This document shows, piece after piece, positions 20,280 to 32,470 of a DNA stretch of 64,000 nt. A program made the translations under genes and the position numbers. Numbering within the stretch: the first letter of the stretch is position 1; each line of letters begins with the position of its first letter. The stretch is from the NCBI GenBank assembly GCA_037447655.1, contig JBBHKE010002135.1, positions 434,001 through 498,000 of the forward strand. The letters run 5' to 3'. Under the pieces are notes generated by a model. It was not told the origin of the DNA, searched no databases, and was given only the letters and a program-made list of their open reading frames with translations. Source of the DNA: Zygnema cylindricum (lineage: Eukaryota; Streptophyta; Zygnematophyceae; Zygnematales; Zygnemataceae).

Positions 20280-21273
20280 TTAAAACTGTAATGCTTTGTG
20301 TATCGCAATGTCGTTGAAATCTTCATCTAAGCCAATAAAATATCCATGGCTTCCTCCTCGCCCATTTTTGCGACTAATTTCACGGCCACGACCACTTCTT
20401 CCTCTTCTGTCCGAGTTCCCTTGAGCCCTTTCAAAACATTGTGTACTTACATGTCCCCGTCGCTGACAAAGATAACACTGTTTTTGAAAAACGGAACATT
20501 GTGCAGCATAAAATCCCAATTTGTTGCATTTGTAGCATGTCACATTAGCGTCAGTGTGACTGCCACTAACACCTACATTTTGCGTGCCTCCTCTACCTCC
20601 TCTACCACTACCGCCTATAGCTCTAAATGATCTACCACCCACTCTTCTATTGAGTTGATTCAAAATTGCATATGTGGAAATATTAAGGGGGGGCAGATTC
20701 ACCAAGATTCACCAAACGTAAAAGATGCCTTCACTCCTCTACTCGTACCATCTCGTGTCTTATCCACTCGCTTCAAATAACTCACCGTATACTCGTATAT
20801 GGCCCTTTTCTTCGATTGAATAATGTCACACGGAGTACAAAGGTATTCTAGAAGCTTGTTCAAAAACACTAGGAATTTGTGGTCTTCGTGTAACATTCGT
20901 CCAATATTGGTCAGCAGCTCCACAATAATATTAAACCTTTTCACTGTATCGTTGATAGATTCGTTTTCTTTGAATCGAAATTGAATGAGAACACAAATTT
21001 TCCCTTAACTTCATCCCCTTTCTCAAATTAATTTTCCAAACTTGCCTAACATTCATGAACACTTCCATAAGCCAAGAAATGATCTTAAACTGAACCATGA
21101 CAACTTTGCATCATACTGTTAGTGGCGGCGATATCTTTTCGCTTCCATAATTTCCTACCAAGGGGATCTTTTGGTTCCCTCTCCTCTGTGTTCACAGTTT
21201 TCCACAAATTTTACAAGATTAATTCTCCCTTATTATATATTTTCCAAACGGCATAATTCGAGCCATTAAACAT
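20280..21273 (-). pseudogene. Copia-type gag with two zinc knuckles (partial copy)
   Basis: From the ATG near 21,273 (F-N-G-S-N-Y-A-V-W-K) the minus strand reads as Copia Gag, broken by stops and frameshifts. It ends in a C-terminal part with two CCHC-type knuckles: C-Y-K-C-N-K-L-G-F-Y-A-A-Q-C (His replaced) and C-Y-L-C-Q-R-R-G-H-V-S-T-Q-C (canonical). Gly/Arg-rich RNA-binding-like stretches flank the knuckles. It lies downstream of an LTR that also ends the neighbouring pol, so it belongs to a second copy rather than to that pol. Confidence 0.75.
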
Positions 21274-21387
21274 TACTGTTTTTTTCGAGACATACGAAAA
21301 TTCCCCTCAACTTCGGCCTCACTACCGAGATCTAAATCCTCTTCCTCATCAATTTTCCATTTACCTCTACGAATTTGATGGATCTAA

Positions 21388-21906
21388 TGATCTCACACAA
21401 AATTTGAGTGCAAGATGACAGCGGAAGCATTCATATAAGTCATACAAGAGAGAGCTGTCCACGGAAGCCAATATATTCCATAGACTTTTTCTACCATATA
21501 AGATAAAGTTCCCTTCTCCCTCTAAGCTGCAATATATAGTACACCAACCGTAACGTCACTACTTCAAACAAAGCAAACATAAAGTGCGCACGAAGCGCCT
21601 AACAATCAAATCGCGTCTATAGGAGAAACTAAATAGTAGCAAAAAGTACTAGTCAAACGTACACAAAGCGCACACACCAAATAATACTGTACACTACAAA
21701 TGCACCCGTATAAACGAAGCCATACACACCAAACGACAATTGAACCTAGTAATCGCAAAACCGAATCCACGCTAGACCAGGAATCTACGAAACGATAACA
21801 AATCATAATGACTCCAAACTAACCAAGACCACACACTTTAACAAAACGACAAACTAGTTGGCCGCGCAACAAAATGTGATGGCTGATTACAAATTTTAAC
21901 CTAACA
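21388..21906 (-). repeat. Copia LTR shared by two partial copies
   Basis: On the minus strand it begins TGTTAGGTTAAAATT right after the purine tract GAGAGGGGGAT, as a 3' LTR should. It probably ends in GTGAGATCA near 21,388, after which gag sequence follows, as for a 5' LTR. The end point is inferred from the CA terminus and is less certain than the start. Confidence 0.6.
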
Positions 21907-21930
21907 ATCCCCCTCTCAAAGTTGTAATCA

Positions 21931-24900
21931 TTACACCAAACCTAATTTATCTATCCCCCTCAATAATACGTCATGAGCCGCATCTTTCGTCAACATATCC
22001 CCGACTTCCTTCAACGTCGAAATGTACAAAAATTCAACCTCCTTCAAGGCTACCAAATCGCGCGCAAAATGCCACAAAATCCGCATATGCTTATTCCTTT
22101 TGTGAAAGACAAGATTCTTAACCAACGCCATCAAACTCATACTATCATAAAAGATTTGTATGTAACCAATAGGAATTCCCAATTCTCTAAGCAACTCTTT
22201 GATCCAAATCGACTCTTTAGAAGTGTGACAAGCCGCCATATACTCCGCTTCGGTCGAACTTTATGTGACAGTCGGGTGAAATCACAACTCCAAGAAAACT
22301 GTCGCGCCGCCAAAGACAAAAGCATAACCAGACGTTGACTTTCCTGTGTTGAAGTCGCCATCCCAATCAACGTCACAATATCCCACGCACTCCAAAGAGG
22401 TCCGTCCAAATCGAAAGAACAAACCGATCTTGACCGTACTTGCAAGGTAACGAAATATCATCTTCACGACCTCCCAATGAATCTTCATGGGAGCCTAACA
22501 AAATATACTCACGACAAAAACTGCGGCTATGATATCCAGTCGCGTGGCCACACTAAAATACATCAAACTCCTAACGGCCTCACGATAGGGCACGTGGATA
22601 GTTTCCTCCTCAAATTTGCGATATTGGAGTTGGGAATCTAGTGGTGTCAAAACCGGCTTAGAATCCAACATAACAAACTTTGTCAGTACTTCTTTTCAAT
22701 ATTGCGCTTGCAACAATTTAATATCACCATTACCGTACCCTAAAACTTCCACTCCAAAAATATATCGTACGTCCCCCAAATTTATGACTTTAAATTTTAG
22801 ACCCAAGTATTCCTTCAATTCCGCGATTTGCGTCAATTTGTATCATGTCATGAAAAAGTCATCCACTGACTGAAAATATAATTTGATCCTCCCCCTCACC
22901 TTTGACGTAAATGTAAGAGTTAGAAACTGTACGTTCGAATCCAAATTCGGTTAGGACTTTGTGTAATCGTAAGTACCAAGTCCTGCGTGCTTGCTTTAGT
23001 CCGTACAAGGACTTTCGTAAACACCAAACCTTCCCCTCCTTCGACACTACCCCCTCCGGTACCTTCATCTAAACCTCCTCCTCTAAATCACCATTCAAGA
23101 ATGTCGTTTCAACGTCTATTTGGTCAATATGCTTGTTACCGGCAGCGATAATATCAATAATCATCCTTAAAGAATCAAACTTCACAACCGGTGCATATGT
23201 TTCCGTGTAATCTACTCCTTCCCTTTGCTGGAAGCCCTTGCAAACTAGCCGAGCCTTATGCTTCACTACTTCCCCCGATGCACCAGTTTTTGTTTTGAAA
23301 ATCCACTTTGCATCAATAGCCTTTTTACCCTCCGGTAGGCTTACCTCCTCAAATGTTTGGCTGTCGATAATAGATTGAAGTTCCCGTTTCCATGTCGGTT
23401 TCCAATGCTTCTCCCAATCGCATGATTTTTGTTCTTCCACATACGATTGCGAATCGCCCAGCTTATTATCACATAATGATTACTATAAAATAAAATCATC
23501 CCCCCTCTCCGCTGAAATAAAATAATACCAATTCTCCACATTTCCCTTACCATCAAAAGAAAGACGAGCCGGTTTCTTTCCCCGATTTTCCCGCATACTC
23601 CTCCTCGGCTCAAATTCTTTCACCTCCTTTGCCGGTTCATCCTCAATTATATTCGGTTCACTCGATTTAAAAGACGAAGATTTCTTCGTGTCCGAAGACA
23701 TCCAGGAATTTTTGCTTCGTGAATCCCCAACAATGTTACCAAAATTTACATTTTCCACAATTTTGCCTTTCCCCCTCTTAACATTGGAGGTGGATTCCGG
23801 CTCAACTTCCGAATCTGAATCCTCAATTCATCCAAATCCGCGATTTCAAATTCCTCATGAAAATCAAGATTAGAAGGTCGCTTTGCCGATCGAAAAATCG
23901 TGGATAATAAATCCTCGTGAAAATCCACATTCCACGATTCCTCAATGACATTTCGAATCGGATCATAAACTTGATAAAGACTCCCTTTAGAGCTATACCC
24001 CACAAAATAACCACTCCAACTCCTTGATGCAAATTTTCCCTTTCTGTTTTGTGCTTGAATATAAACCGATGCACCGTATCCCCAAATCCGAATGTGGTGA
24101 AGAGTAAGTTTTCGGGCATACCACAATTCGTACGGAGTTTTATCAGCCGAAACCGATGTAATCCTCCGATTGCAAATATAATTTTCCGTCAAATTCGCAT
24201 CGCCCTATAAAGTAATGCTCCTTCCGGATCCGTGTACCATTTCTTGAAGAGTACGGTTCTTTCTTTCCGCCACTCCATTGGATTGCGGTAAGTATGATGC
24301 GGTTTATTGGTGAAAAATTCATCACTCTTTACAATAAGGATCAAAAGCAAGAAATTTCCCTCCATTATTTGATCTAATAGATTTTAGTTTTCTCTCACAT
24401 TGCCTTTCGGCCATCACATACCACTCTTGAAAGCGTAAAAATGCTTCGAATTTGTGTTGAAGTAATATTACCCATGTAAAGCGAGAGAAGTCATCCACCA
24501 CCACCGTAATATATTTGTTTCCACCAATTGTCTCCAGTTTTACGTCCCCACATGAATCAATATGCACTAGATTAAGTGGATGCTTAGATTGATGCATCGG
24601 ATCCGTAGCCGGATGTGGCTCTCGGATTTGTCTCCCCTTACTCCACCCCTCACATCCGTTAATTTTCTCCCCCGACGCTAAATCTAATCCCCATACGCTC
24701 CCATATTTAATCATCTGGCGTAAACTCCTTTCGGATGTTTGACACATCCGGTGGTGCCACAAAGTTAAAATGCCTTTCAATTCGGAGTTTTGCGAAATAA
24801 TGCCATAGGAATTTGGGCTCGGCCGACACCATATAAGACGACTATGCTTGAAATCCGTATGATTAAGTTCGTTGAAAAAACAACATAAACCACGACCAAC

Positions 24901-25264
24901 AACAAGCTTAAATAAAACAACACATGCGCCATTGGACAAACACACATGCTTGAGTAGGATGTAAGCTCTCATTGTCCAACATGGTCCGGTAACATGTCCC
25001 GCCAACCCCCTGTTAATCCTACTACGTTTTAACTTACACACCTTGCCTTCACCCCTTCCCTTCCTAATCTATAAACTTTTAAATCTTTCTCTTCAAAGTA
25101 GCCTTTACAACATGCTAGTTACTTCTTTTGCGGACATCTTTCTTTTCTTTTTCTTCAACAGCTTCAAGCGGCGAGACATAGATCGGCTTACAAACTTCCC
25201 TCTCTTGCCCATCCCTACTTCAAGGTCTTCTTCCGTAACGTTCGGGTACCGCCCAAAAACGGAC
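21931..25264 (-). pseudogene. Copia pol (pre-integrase, integrase, RT, RNase H), inactivated
   Basis: In minus-strand order: a gag/pre-integrase HHCC region (W-H-H-R-M ... C-E-G-W), an integrase core (L-V-H-I-D-S-C-G-D; the second Asp region reads S-I-R-S-N-N-G-G-K-F instead of S-D-N-G-G), the integrase C-terminal part (P-Y-E-L-W), RT (K-A-R-L-V-C-K-G-F, D-V-E-T-T-F-L-N-G-D-L, S-L-Y-G-L-K-Q-A-R), and RNase H (G-Y-C-D-V-D-W-D-G-D, K-S-T-S-G-Y). Several frameshifts and stops break it; one is next to the Y-V-D-D site, which reads S-V-D-D. The 5' part including gag is missing, cut off where the tandem repeat begins near 25,264. Confidence 0.88.
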
Positions 25265-26440
25265 ATAAAATGAGGTGTTACATTCGGTATTTTATACCAT
25301 TTTCGGCCCTTTTTTTAGGCGCAAGTCAAATTAGTTTATCTCCACCGCTCCTTCTCCGTTTGCTGCTTTCCAAATATCGTTGGATGGGTCATAATGTGTA
25401 GACTATGAAACAAACATAATAATGCGTAGGTACCATACAATATACCACGGAAAACGAAGCTCCAAAATCGGATTTTCTGTCAAAATTTTGGACCATTTTT
25501 GGGGGAGAAGCCAGAAAATTATATCTCTGCTATCCCTTTACCGTTTTATGCGCTCCTTAGGTTGTCGGATAGGTAATAAGGTGCAGAGCATCGAAAAATT
25601 ATAATACGGCGTGAGTACCTTCCCCCTTTCCTTGTACACAAGCCATTTTTAGGGAGTGGAACCCTCCTACGTTGAAATCGTCAGTAGTTTAAGTTATTTG
25701 GGTTCAAAGTTGGGTAGCATAAAGCACTCGTACTAAATTTTTATTAACGGACACCAAGCAGCCGTTACCTTACCCTCGGCATGAGGTTCGATATAAAGGT
25801 AATAATTTTACGCTATTTGGGTTCAAATTTGAGTAGCCTAGAGCACTAGAACCGAAAGTATAGTCAATGTTTTTTAACCGCTGTTTTGATCCATTTTTGG
25901 ACCATTTTTGAGGGGCAAGTCAGAAAATTATATCTCAACCGTCCCTTGTCCGTTTCCTTCCATTCATAGGTCGTTGGATAGGTAATAATGTGTACATTAT
26001 GAAACAAATATAGTACTGGATGGTTCCAGTACCAAATCCGATGGAAGTTGCCGTTTTATAACCGGCGTTTTGGTCCATTTTCGGACCATTTTTGAGAGAA
26101 AAGTCAGAAAATTGTATCTCTCTTGTCCCTTCTCCGTTTGCTGCCGTTTATACGTCGTTGTATAGGAAACAAGGTGTAAATTACGAATAAAATATAATAC
26201 CAGCCGGTCACCATACAAAAAACCACGGATAACGATGATGTAGAATCGGTATTTTGGTCCCTTTTCTGACCATTTTTGGGAGAGATTTTTGGGAGAGAAG
26301 TCAGAAAATTGTCTTTCCTGTCCCTTCTCCGTTTTCGGCGTCCCATGGGTCGTTGGATAGGCTATAATGTGCGGAGAATGGTAAAAACATAATAATGCGT
26401 GGGTACTATACAAAAAACCACGGCTTAAGCAGGGTACTTC
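25265..26440. repeat. Degenerate ~185-200 bp tandem repeat array
   Basis: At least five units share GGACCATTTTTGGGAGAGAAG, then CAGAAAATT(A/G)TATCTC, GTCCCTTCTCCGTTTGCTGC, and CGTTGGATAGG(T/A)AATAA. Unit anchors fall near 25,287, 25,489, 25,898, 26,084 and 26,267, i.e. spacings of about 202, 409, 186 and 183. Between the second and third anchors a different pair of repeats (ATTTGGGTTCAAA, period about 119) occurs at 25,690 and 25,808. A lone related copy lies near 36,575-36,665. Confidence 0.75.
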
Positions 26441-26942
26441 ATAATTTTGGCTTAGTACCTAAGCTAGTGTACGCAGAGTTCGAGAACCATCGAAATCGAC
26501 TAAGTACCTAACAGGGTACAAAGTAATGGAACACTCCCTAGGAGAATAATTTCGAAATTCTTGTGGGGAACCCTTTGGGACTTAACGTCAAAACGATTTA
26601 AGTCTTATTGCCCCGTCACATTGGGCCAGAGCGGAAAAATGGTTAAGTCTCGAAGCGCTCCCTCACATGCTCATCTTAACTTTTGCCCATAATTGAGATG
26701 AGTTTGCGAGGGAGAGTTTTGGGACTTAGCCGTTTTTTCGCTCCGGGCTCCTGTGAGGGGGCGCTACGGGACTTGGCCGCTTCGGAGTAGTGAGCCGCGT
26801 CGGAGTACTGAGGGCCGCCTATACGTAATACAAAGTGGCGAATCCGCGTCAGCACGCAATGAGGGCCGCCTATACGTAATACAAAGTGGCGAATCCGCGT
26901 CGGCACGCAAATAGACAGGACAAAAAAAACTTACGACACTTA
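26441..26942. repeat. Spacer with a 51-bp direct duplication
   Basis: GAGGGCCGCCTATACGTAAT plus the following ~31 bases occurs twice (26,810-26,860 and 26,861-26,911). The rest of this stretch is unassigned. TTA at 26,940-26,942 is the target duplication of the next element. Confidence 0.8.
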
Positions 26943-27638
26943 GGGCGTGTCCCCATGTAATAAATATTTTGAAACGTTATTTTGGAATTTAGCGCTGATT
27001 TTACGGTGTACTTTTCAAAGTGTGCCTATGTGAATCGTTACTTGCGCGTTCGTTATTTTGAATATGTGGCAGCTGTACACGTCGCCAATACTTGCTAAAC
27101 CCAAACTGCTGACATTTGTAGACGCCAACGGTCTCGGAACAAACTGCGGACATTTGTACGCCGCAAAGAGCTCTTGACATACTGGGACAATTGTCGACGC
27201 CAACTGTCATTTGTTGACGCCCACACGTGAACGACATAAGCAATCGCCTACGTCTAAAAAATGACATTTGTAGACGCCCACAAGTGGACAACATAAGCAA
27301 ACGGACAAACAATTTTTTTTTCGTGTATTCTCCCAACTGCAAAAAAACAATTGAAAACTTTTGACGCGTGCAACCCAAGATTTCTATTCGTCAATAGGGT
27401 AGTATTTTGATTAAAAGCAGGTCGCGACTTGATTTCATTGCAAGTGTGAAGTTGAGCTGGAAGTGGGTCGCGATGATAATACTGCCAAATCACCGTACCT
27501 TTCAAGTTCCAAGATGACGCAAAATGTATTTGAGTTTTTGCCCATTTTTCGTACGGCGTAATATTTTCAAGTAGGAAGTCCCATTTTCTGTGTAAACGAC
27601 GGAAAAAAACCCTTACTTGAACACATGGGGACACGCCC
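26943..27638. mobile_element. PIF/Harbinger-like MITE (696 bp)
   Basis: Terminal inverted repeats GGGCGTGTCCCCATGT are perfect over at least 16 bp and flanked by TTA on both sides (26,940-26,942 and 27,639-27,641). The GGG...CCC ends and 3-bp TTA/TAA duplication are typical of PIF/Harbinger (Tourist-like) elements. Internal direct repeats around GACATTTGTAGACGCC occur several times between 27,108 and 27,300. No transposase is encoded. Confidence 0.85.
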
Positions 27639-27720
27639 TTAGCCAAATTTTCGACAAGTTCCTTCAATACCGGCAATTCTTTCAATACCGGGAATTCCTG
27701 TTACGATTCATTGGAAAAAT

Positions 27721-28157
27721 TAGTGTTGTGTATCGGTAAAATCGTTATCGCCATAACACCGATACCGATAGCTATCGATTATCGAACCGTCAGAGTTACC
27801 GATATATTTGTACTTTTTGCACTTTCTTTTCGTAGTACACGTGGCAAGTTTCTAGTGGATCTCAAGGAATAAAAGGACAGAGCCATGGCGTCGGATGTGA
27901 CGAGTACATCGTTTTAACTGGAGCCATACTAAAGCATACATATCTTATGCCGGCTACTGTACTTTCGGCTTGTACAAATGATCTGATTGGTAGGCACCTC
28001 AGTACGTTTATTTTTGTTTATGATTTACGTTTATGATTGGCCGTACGTTTATCTGTACGGTTTGTACATTTATCTCCGTACCGATATATCGATTCTCGGC
28101 TACCCGAAAAAAGGCCCATATCGGTTATCGGCAAATCCTTACCGATACACAACACTA
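27721..28157. mobile_element. hAT-like MITE (437 bp)
   Basis: Inverted termini TAGTGTTGTGTATCGGTAA are matched at both ends and flanked by a perfect 8-bp duplication GGAAAAAT (27,713-27,720 and 28,158-28,165). An 8-bp target duplication and a (C/T)AGTGTTG-type end are hallmarks of hAT elements. ATCGGTA motifs recur inside near both ends. No transposase is encoded. Confidence 0.88.
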
Positions 28158-28230
28158 GGAAAAATAGAATAAGCGCGGAATCGGCTCGATTTCGTGTTGG
28201 TACTTTTTAGATTGTTTCGCGAAAGTACTT

Positions 28231-28759
28231 CACCGCCAATCGTTATTTGCGTTGTGTACGCTAATTCCGTCCCGCTTTTTTTTTTATTATTTTCCATTAG
28301 TGTAGTTCATTCTATTTTTTTCTTTATTCTATTTAGGGTTATTTTCAGTACGTTTTCTCTTAAAAAGAGTGGGGTACGGTCAATGTCAGACCGTACATAA
28401 ATGTGCCTTTTTAACTTAAAAAGTAGAATAAATTAGTTTTAGTAATCGCGAAAGCATGAGAATGTGCCTAAGAAAAACCAGGTTGTAAAAATTCGCGTTC
28501 CCACATATTCGTCCGACAGCCGCGTTTCGACCGTGTGAATGTAAGATTTATGTACGATTTGTCAAATTTTGTGCGGAGACCTATATTAGTGTAAGCATGT
28601 TTGCGACCGACATTTTTTTTTTCAAAGATCCAAATTACCATGACCAAACAATTAGAATGTATGATTTTTTGCAAAATTTTCAAATTCTTAAATAGCGTAC
28701 ACCACGGTAATTATTTTTATACGCTAAAAAAACTTACACGCTAATAACGATTGGCGATG
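28231..28759. mobile_element. MITE of the CACCGCGAATCG family, copy 1
   Basis: Left end CACCGCCAATCGTTATT and right end AACGATTGGCGATG form inverted termini. The interior shares the family's GTGGGGTACGG...GTCAGACCGTAC segment and a poly-T stretch. Family members apparently target TA. Confidence 0.65.
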
Positions 28760-28766
28760 TACTCTA

Positions 28767-29284
28767 CAACGTGAATCGCTATTAGCGTTATCAAAGCTAA
28801 TTCGGTGCCCCCGAATTTTCACAAAAAATCTTAAATAGAGTTAATAATTTTACAATGTTTTTAACGTTTTTTTAGGTTCTTTCGTATTAGGGTTAATAAC
28901 TGTAATATAGCTTCGTTTTCAATAGTGTTGCGTCCAGACCGTATATATCCGGACCGTTATGTACTTTTATAAGGATAAAAGTACAAAAAAAAATGTAATA
29001 GTCTCGCGCGCATGTAAAGTGCACTCAAAAACGTACGACAAAAACAATGTGACGCTACACGATTCACGGTGTAGCGTTAACATTTAACTGTGTGAAAACT
29101 GGCGGCACGTGCGCATGTCAAAATTGCGCGACGCCGTACGATATTGAGCATTTTGTACGCTTACCTATTTTAGTGTGGAAATCTTCATCGCCGACAATTA
29201 TTACAGGGAAAATCAGAAATTAGCGTTAATAATGCTAATTGTTTTTTAACCCTAGTGATTTCATAACGATTATAGCGAATTAGC
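28767..29284. mobile_element. MITE of the CACCGCGAATCG family, copy 2 (eroded)
   Basis: Begins CAACGTGAATCGCTATTAGCG directly after copy 1 and contains the family interior (TAGTGTTGCGTCCAGACCG, then GTACTTTTATAAG). A palindrome, ACGCTACAC...GTGTAGCGT, lies inside near 29,041-29,067. The right end is poorly preserved and approximate. Confidence 0.45.
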
Positions 29285-31879
29285 CATTCATGGCGAATCG
29301 TAATTAGAGTAATATACGCTAATTTCGCCACCCCAAATTTTGACTCTATCGCCATAAATGGAGTACATTATTCTAAATTATTCTTCACGTTATTTAAGGT
29401 ACTTTTTGAATGAGCGTTAATAACTCTAATACAGTGCCGTTTTCAATAGTGTGGTGTACGATCGGTGTTTGACCGTGCATAATTGTACTTTATTAAGTAA
29501 ACAAGTACAAACAATGACTTAATACAAGCCGTTATCATGTAACTCTGTTTTAACAAACCGCATAGTGAAAACGTCATAGTGACAATAAATTGTTTGTTTT
29601 GTCACATTCTGTAGGAATACCTAATTTAGAATAGAGATATTCATTACGTCATATTAGAATACTTAAATAAATTAGACTAAGGGTGCGTCTCCATGTGTTT
29701 AAGGGTGAAGTTCAATCATACGTTTCTGTAATCGTACGGCCAACTTTACAGACCGGGTCGATTGAGTTGATGTTCCATCACGAGGAGTCTGTAAACCACG
29801 TGTTCTAAATTGACTGTCGCCACGCAAGCTACAATTCGATAGTGAATATCTTTCACATTTTTAGCACCGACACACTTAACTTCAATTTTGCACTTGCGTA
29901 CCATGTACCTGTCTACGATGTAATCATACGGCAGAACTTTTATACTTTTTGCAGACGCCAGTCTGTACGCCAACTCATTTTTAAGGGTTTATGTTTTTGA
30001 ACCTGACGAGAGTCTTTTGAGAGAAATAGTTTGACGAACAAAAGTTACCAAAAATAGCTTCACTAAGGAATGTTACAAAATTTCGTTTTTATTTCGGTTG
30101 TATTTTGGAAAGCGCGTGTTATGTGCAAATCTTAAGATTTTTCGTTGGTTTTCCATCATGACACGTAGCTTAATCGCTTGCGTGTCACAATTTTTTTTTT
30201 CTGTATCTGCCAACCCACCTACTCGAGGTACGTTGAAAGTTATAGAGAAAAATGAAGCAAACTCCTCCCAGATGAACATCCGAGGGCCAACGTAACCTCC
30301 AAGACCTTCGGAGAGAATCGGCAAGATTCTGTGTAATGTTGTTTTTCGTATAAAAACAAAATTGGCAGTACAATTTGGTATAAAGAGTCGCAGATTTGTG
30401 TAAACTAGGCCACTTTTGTCTGATAGAACATCACCCTAAGTAAGGGTTTTTTTCTGTCGTTTTCCTCTAAAACTTAGCGCTATACCGCGTAAGTGTCAAC
30501 CGTACAAAATAATAGAATAATAGTCACGGGCGACCAAGTGCTTAGCCCTTTAGTTTTCAAGGGCCTTTCGTTTTAGTACAGTACCTGCAATTCGTTACAT
30601 TTTGTCGTTTTCATAAAATATATGTATTACATGTTAACTTATGTTGCGTGTTTTGATTTAGTCCGTCGTTTGATGTCTTCGTGTCCCCATCGACGGCGCG
30701 GTATGCAGTTTCCAAAGAATACGTTTATTTTTGTTTGTGCCGTCACTTTCGTCGTTGTTGTCGTAGTTGCCTGTTCTTACACAAGTCAATCAACGCTTGT
30801 TACACGTGCGTGTACTATGTCTTATTTCTCATGGTCATTTATCATACCGGATTATCATGCCAGTTTTAAAAAACGATCAACCTTAACATTTCCCTAGCTG
30901 GTCTTGTGTATTATATGTTTTTACCTTAAAACGGGGCATGTTCAACCTCTGCGCCACTTTTGGCAAACCGGGCCTGATTTTAAAGTTACCCGGATGGTGT
31001 CCGTATGGTGGTGGTCATGGTTGCCGTCGACGTCGCTTTCGTGGTCGCTGTCGCCGGCGTGTTATGTAAAACGACGTCACGTTTCGTAGATTGTCTTCGC
31101 GGTACACAAATGTCTTGTTAAACGACCTCATTTGGAAGTCTGACAGCCGGTGAAGTCGCCCGTGTAATGAGTTGGTTCCACAATTGTCGCTTCATATATC
31201 GTACTTCGACGGCGGTTCTCGTTGGTAAACCCAATCAACGGCAAATTGTCAGCGGTTTGTCGCCGGTTTTGTACGGTGTTGTCGGTTCGAACATTGTCCT
31301 TCCGCGGTAAAAAAATGTTGTAAACAACCTACTTTAGAAGTTTGACGGACGGTTTCGAACCGTTTTTCGGCGGTTTTTGTTTGTAAACTCAGTCGATGAC
31401 AATTTGTGCCTGGTTTTGTACCGTATGCTAATTTTTGTATAGAGATTACCATTACTTGCCATCTTCTTTCTTTTTTCTCTTTATTTTTTTTTCACTTATA
31501 TTTTTTTTCTTGAACGTGATTGTGTTCTTCGTTTTTTTTTTATACATTACGAATTGTTTCACTTTCCAATCATTTGCGAAGGCTTAAAATATTCAGTAAG
31601 TGGTTTTTTTACGTATTAAATGATTTATAGTGGTTTGTGGGAAGTTTATCTTTTGTTTTTTTATTTATTTTTTGTTTAATATATATTTTTTGTTTTATTT
31701 TTTAAATAATCCTATTTTGTTTTTCTATTTTTTTATTTTTGCATATTTGAGAAAGTTTGTGTTAAAAACATATTGTTCTGTTTTTTGATTTGTTTATTAA
31801 TGTTTATTTATTTTTTGTTATTCAGGTGTAAGTGTTTTTTTTTTCATCTTTTGGGAATACTTTTTTAGGTTAGCTCATT

Positions 31880-32470
31880 ATGGCACGAATTCCTCTTTTT
31901 CGATTATATGTTATAGGGGATGGGAATTGTTTGTTTTGTGCCCTTTCCCTATTATTGTTTGGCAATGAGTCTAAATATTCTTATGTAAAAAAGGTAATTA
32001 TTAGTTATTTATTTTGTAATTGGGACAAGCATGTTATTTTTATAAGTTGTGAACATGGAATTCAATTTATATACTTTAATCATCATCAAACGTATATGTA
32101 TGTTGATAAAGTTTGGGGCAGTTGTGGTGAAGTTCGTGTTGCGGCAATAATTTTTGATACTGTTTTTCATATTTGGAATGCTAATTTTTTTAGAGCATTG
32201 TTTGCTCTTAATGAAAGATGGGCTCATGATGATGATGATGATGTTGGTGATGATGATGATGATGATGAGCAGGATGATGATGATGATGATGAGCAGGATG
32301 ATGATGATGATGATGACGATGATGACGACGATGACGATGATGACGATGATGACGATGATGACAACGATGACGATGATGACGATGATGACGATGTAGTCAA
32401 AGTATCACCAAAACAAAGTATTCAAATTATTTGTATTGTATTTAAAAAAAAAAGAAAACAGTGTTTGTAA
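31880..32470 (+). CDS. OTU-like cysteine protease fragment with Asp-rich tail, in the transposon
   Basis: The 196-residue ORF begins M-A-R-I-P-L-F-R-L-Y-V-I-G-D-G-N-C-L-F-C-A-L-S. G-D-G-N-C-L-F is the signature around the catalytic Asp and Cys of OTU-family deubiquitinases. W-G-S-C-G-E-V-R-V-A-A-I-I at about residues 80-92 resembles the second conserved OTU block (W-G-G-x-x-E-L-x-A-L-A). The C-terminal catalytic His region is not found; after about residue 115 the ORF is a run of Asp from a (GAT)n microsatellite (32,227-32,395), which probably replaced it. OTU and ULP proteases are repeatedly captured by mobile elements. Activity is doubtful. Confidence 0.6.
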   Translation: MARIPLFRLYVIGDGNCLFCALSLLLFGNESKYSYVKKVIISYLFCNWDKHVIFISCEHGIQFIYFNHHQTYMYVDKVWGSCGEVRVAAIIFDTVFHIWNANFFRALFALNERWAHDDDDDVGDDDDDDEQDDDDDDEQDDDDDDDDDDDDDDDDDDDDDDNDDDDDDDDDVVKVSPKQSIQIICIVFKKKRKQCL

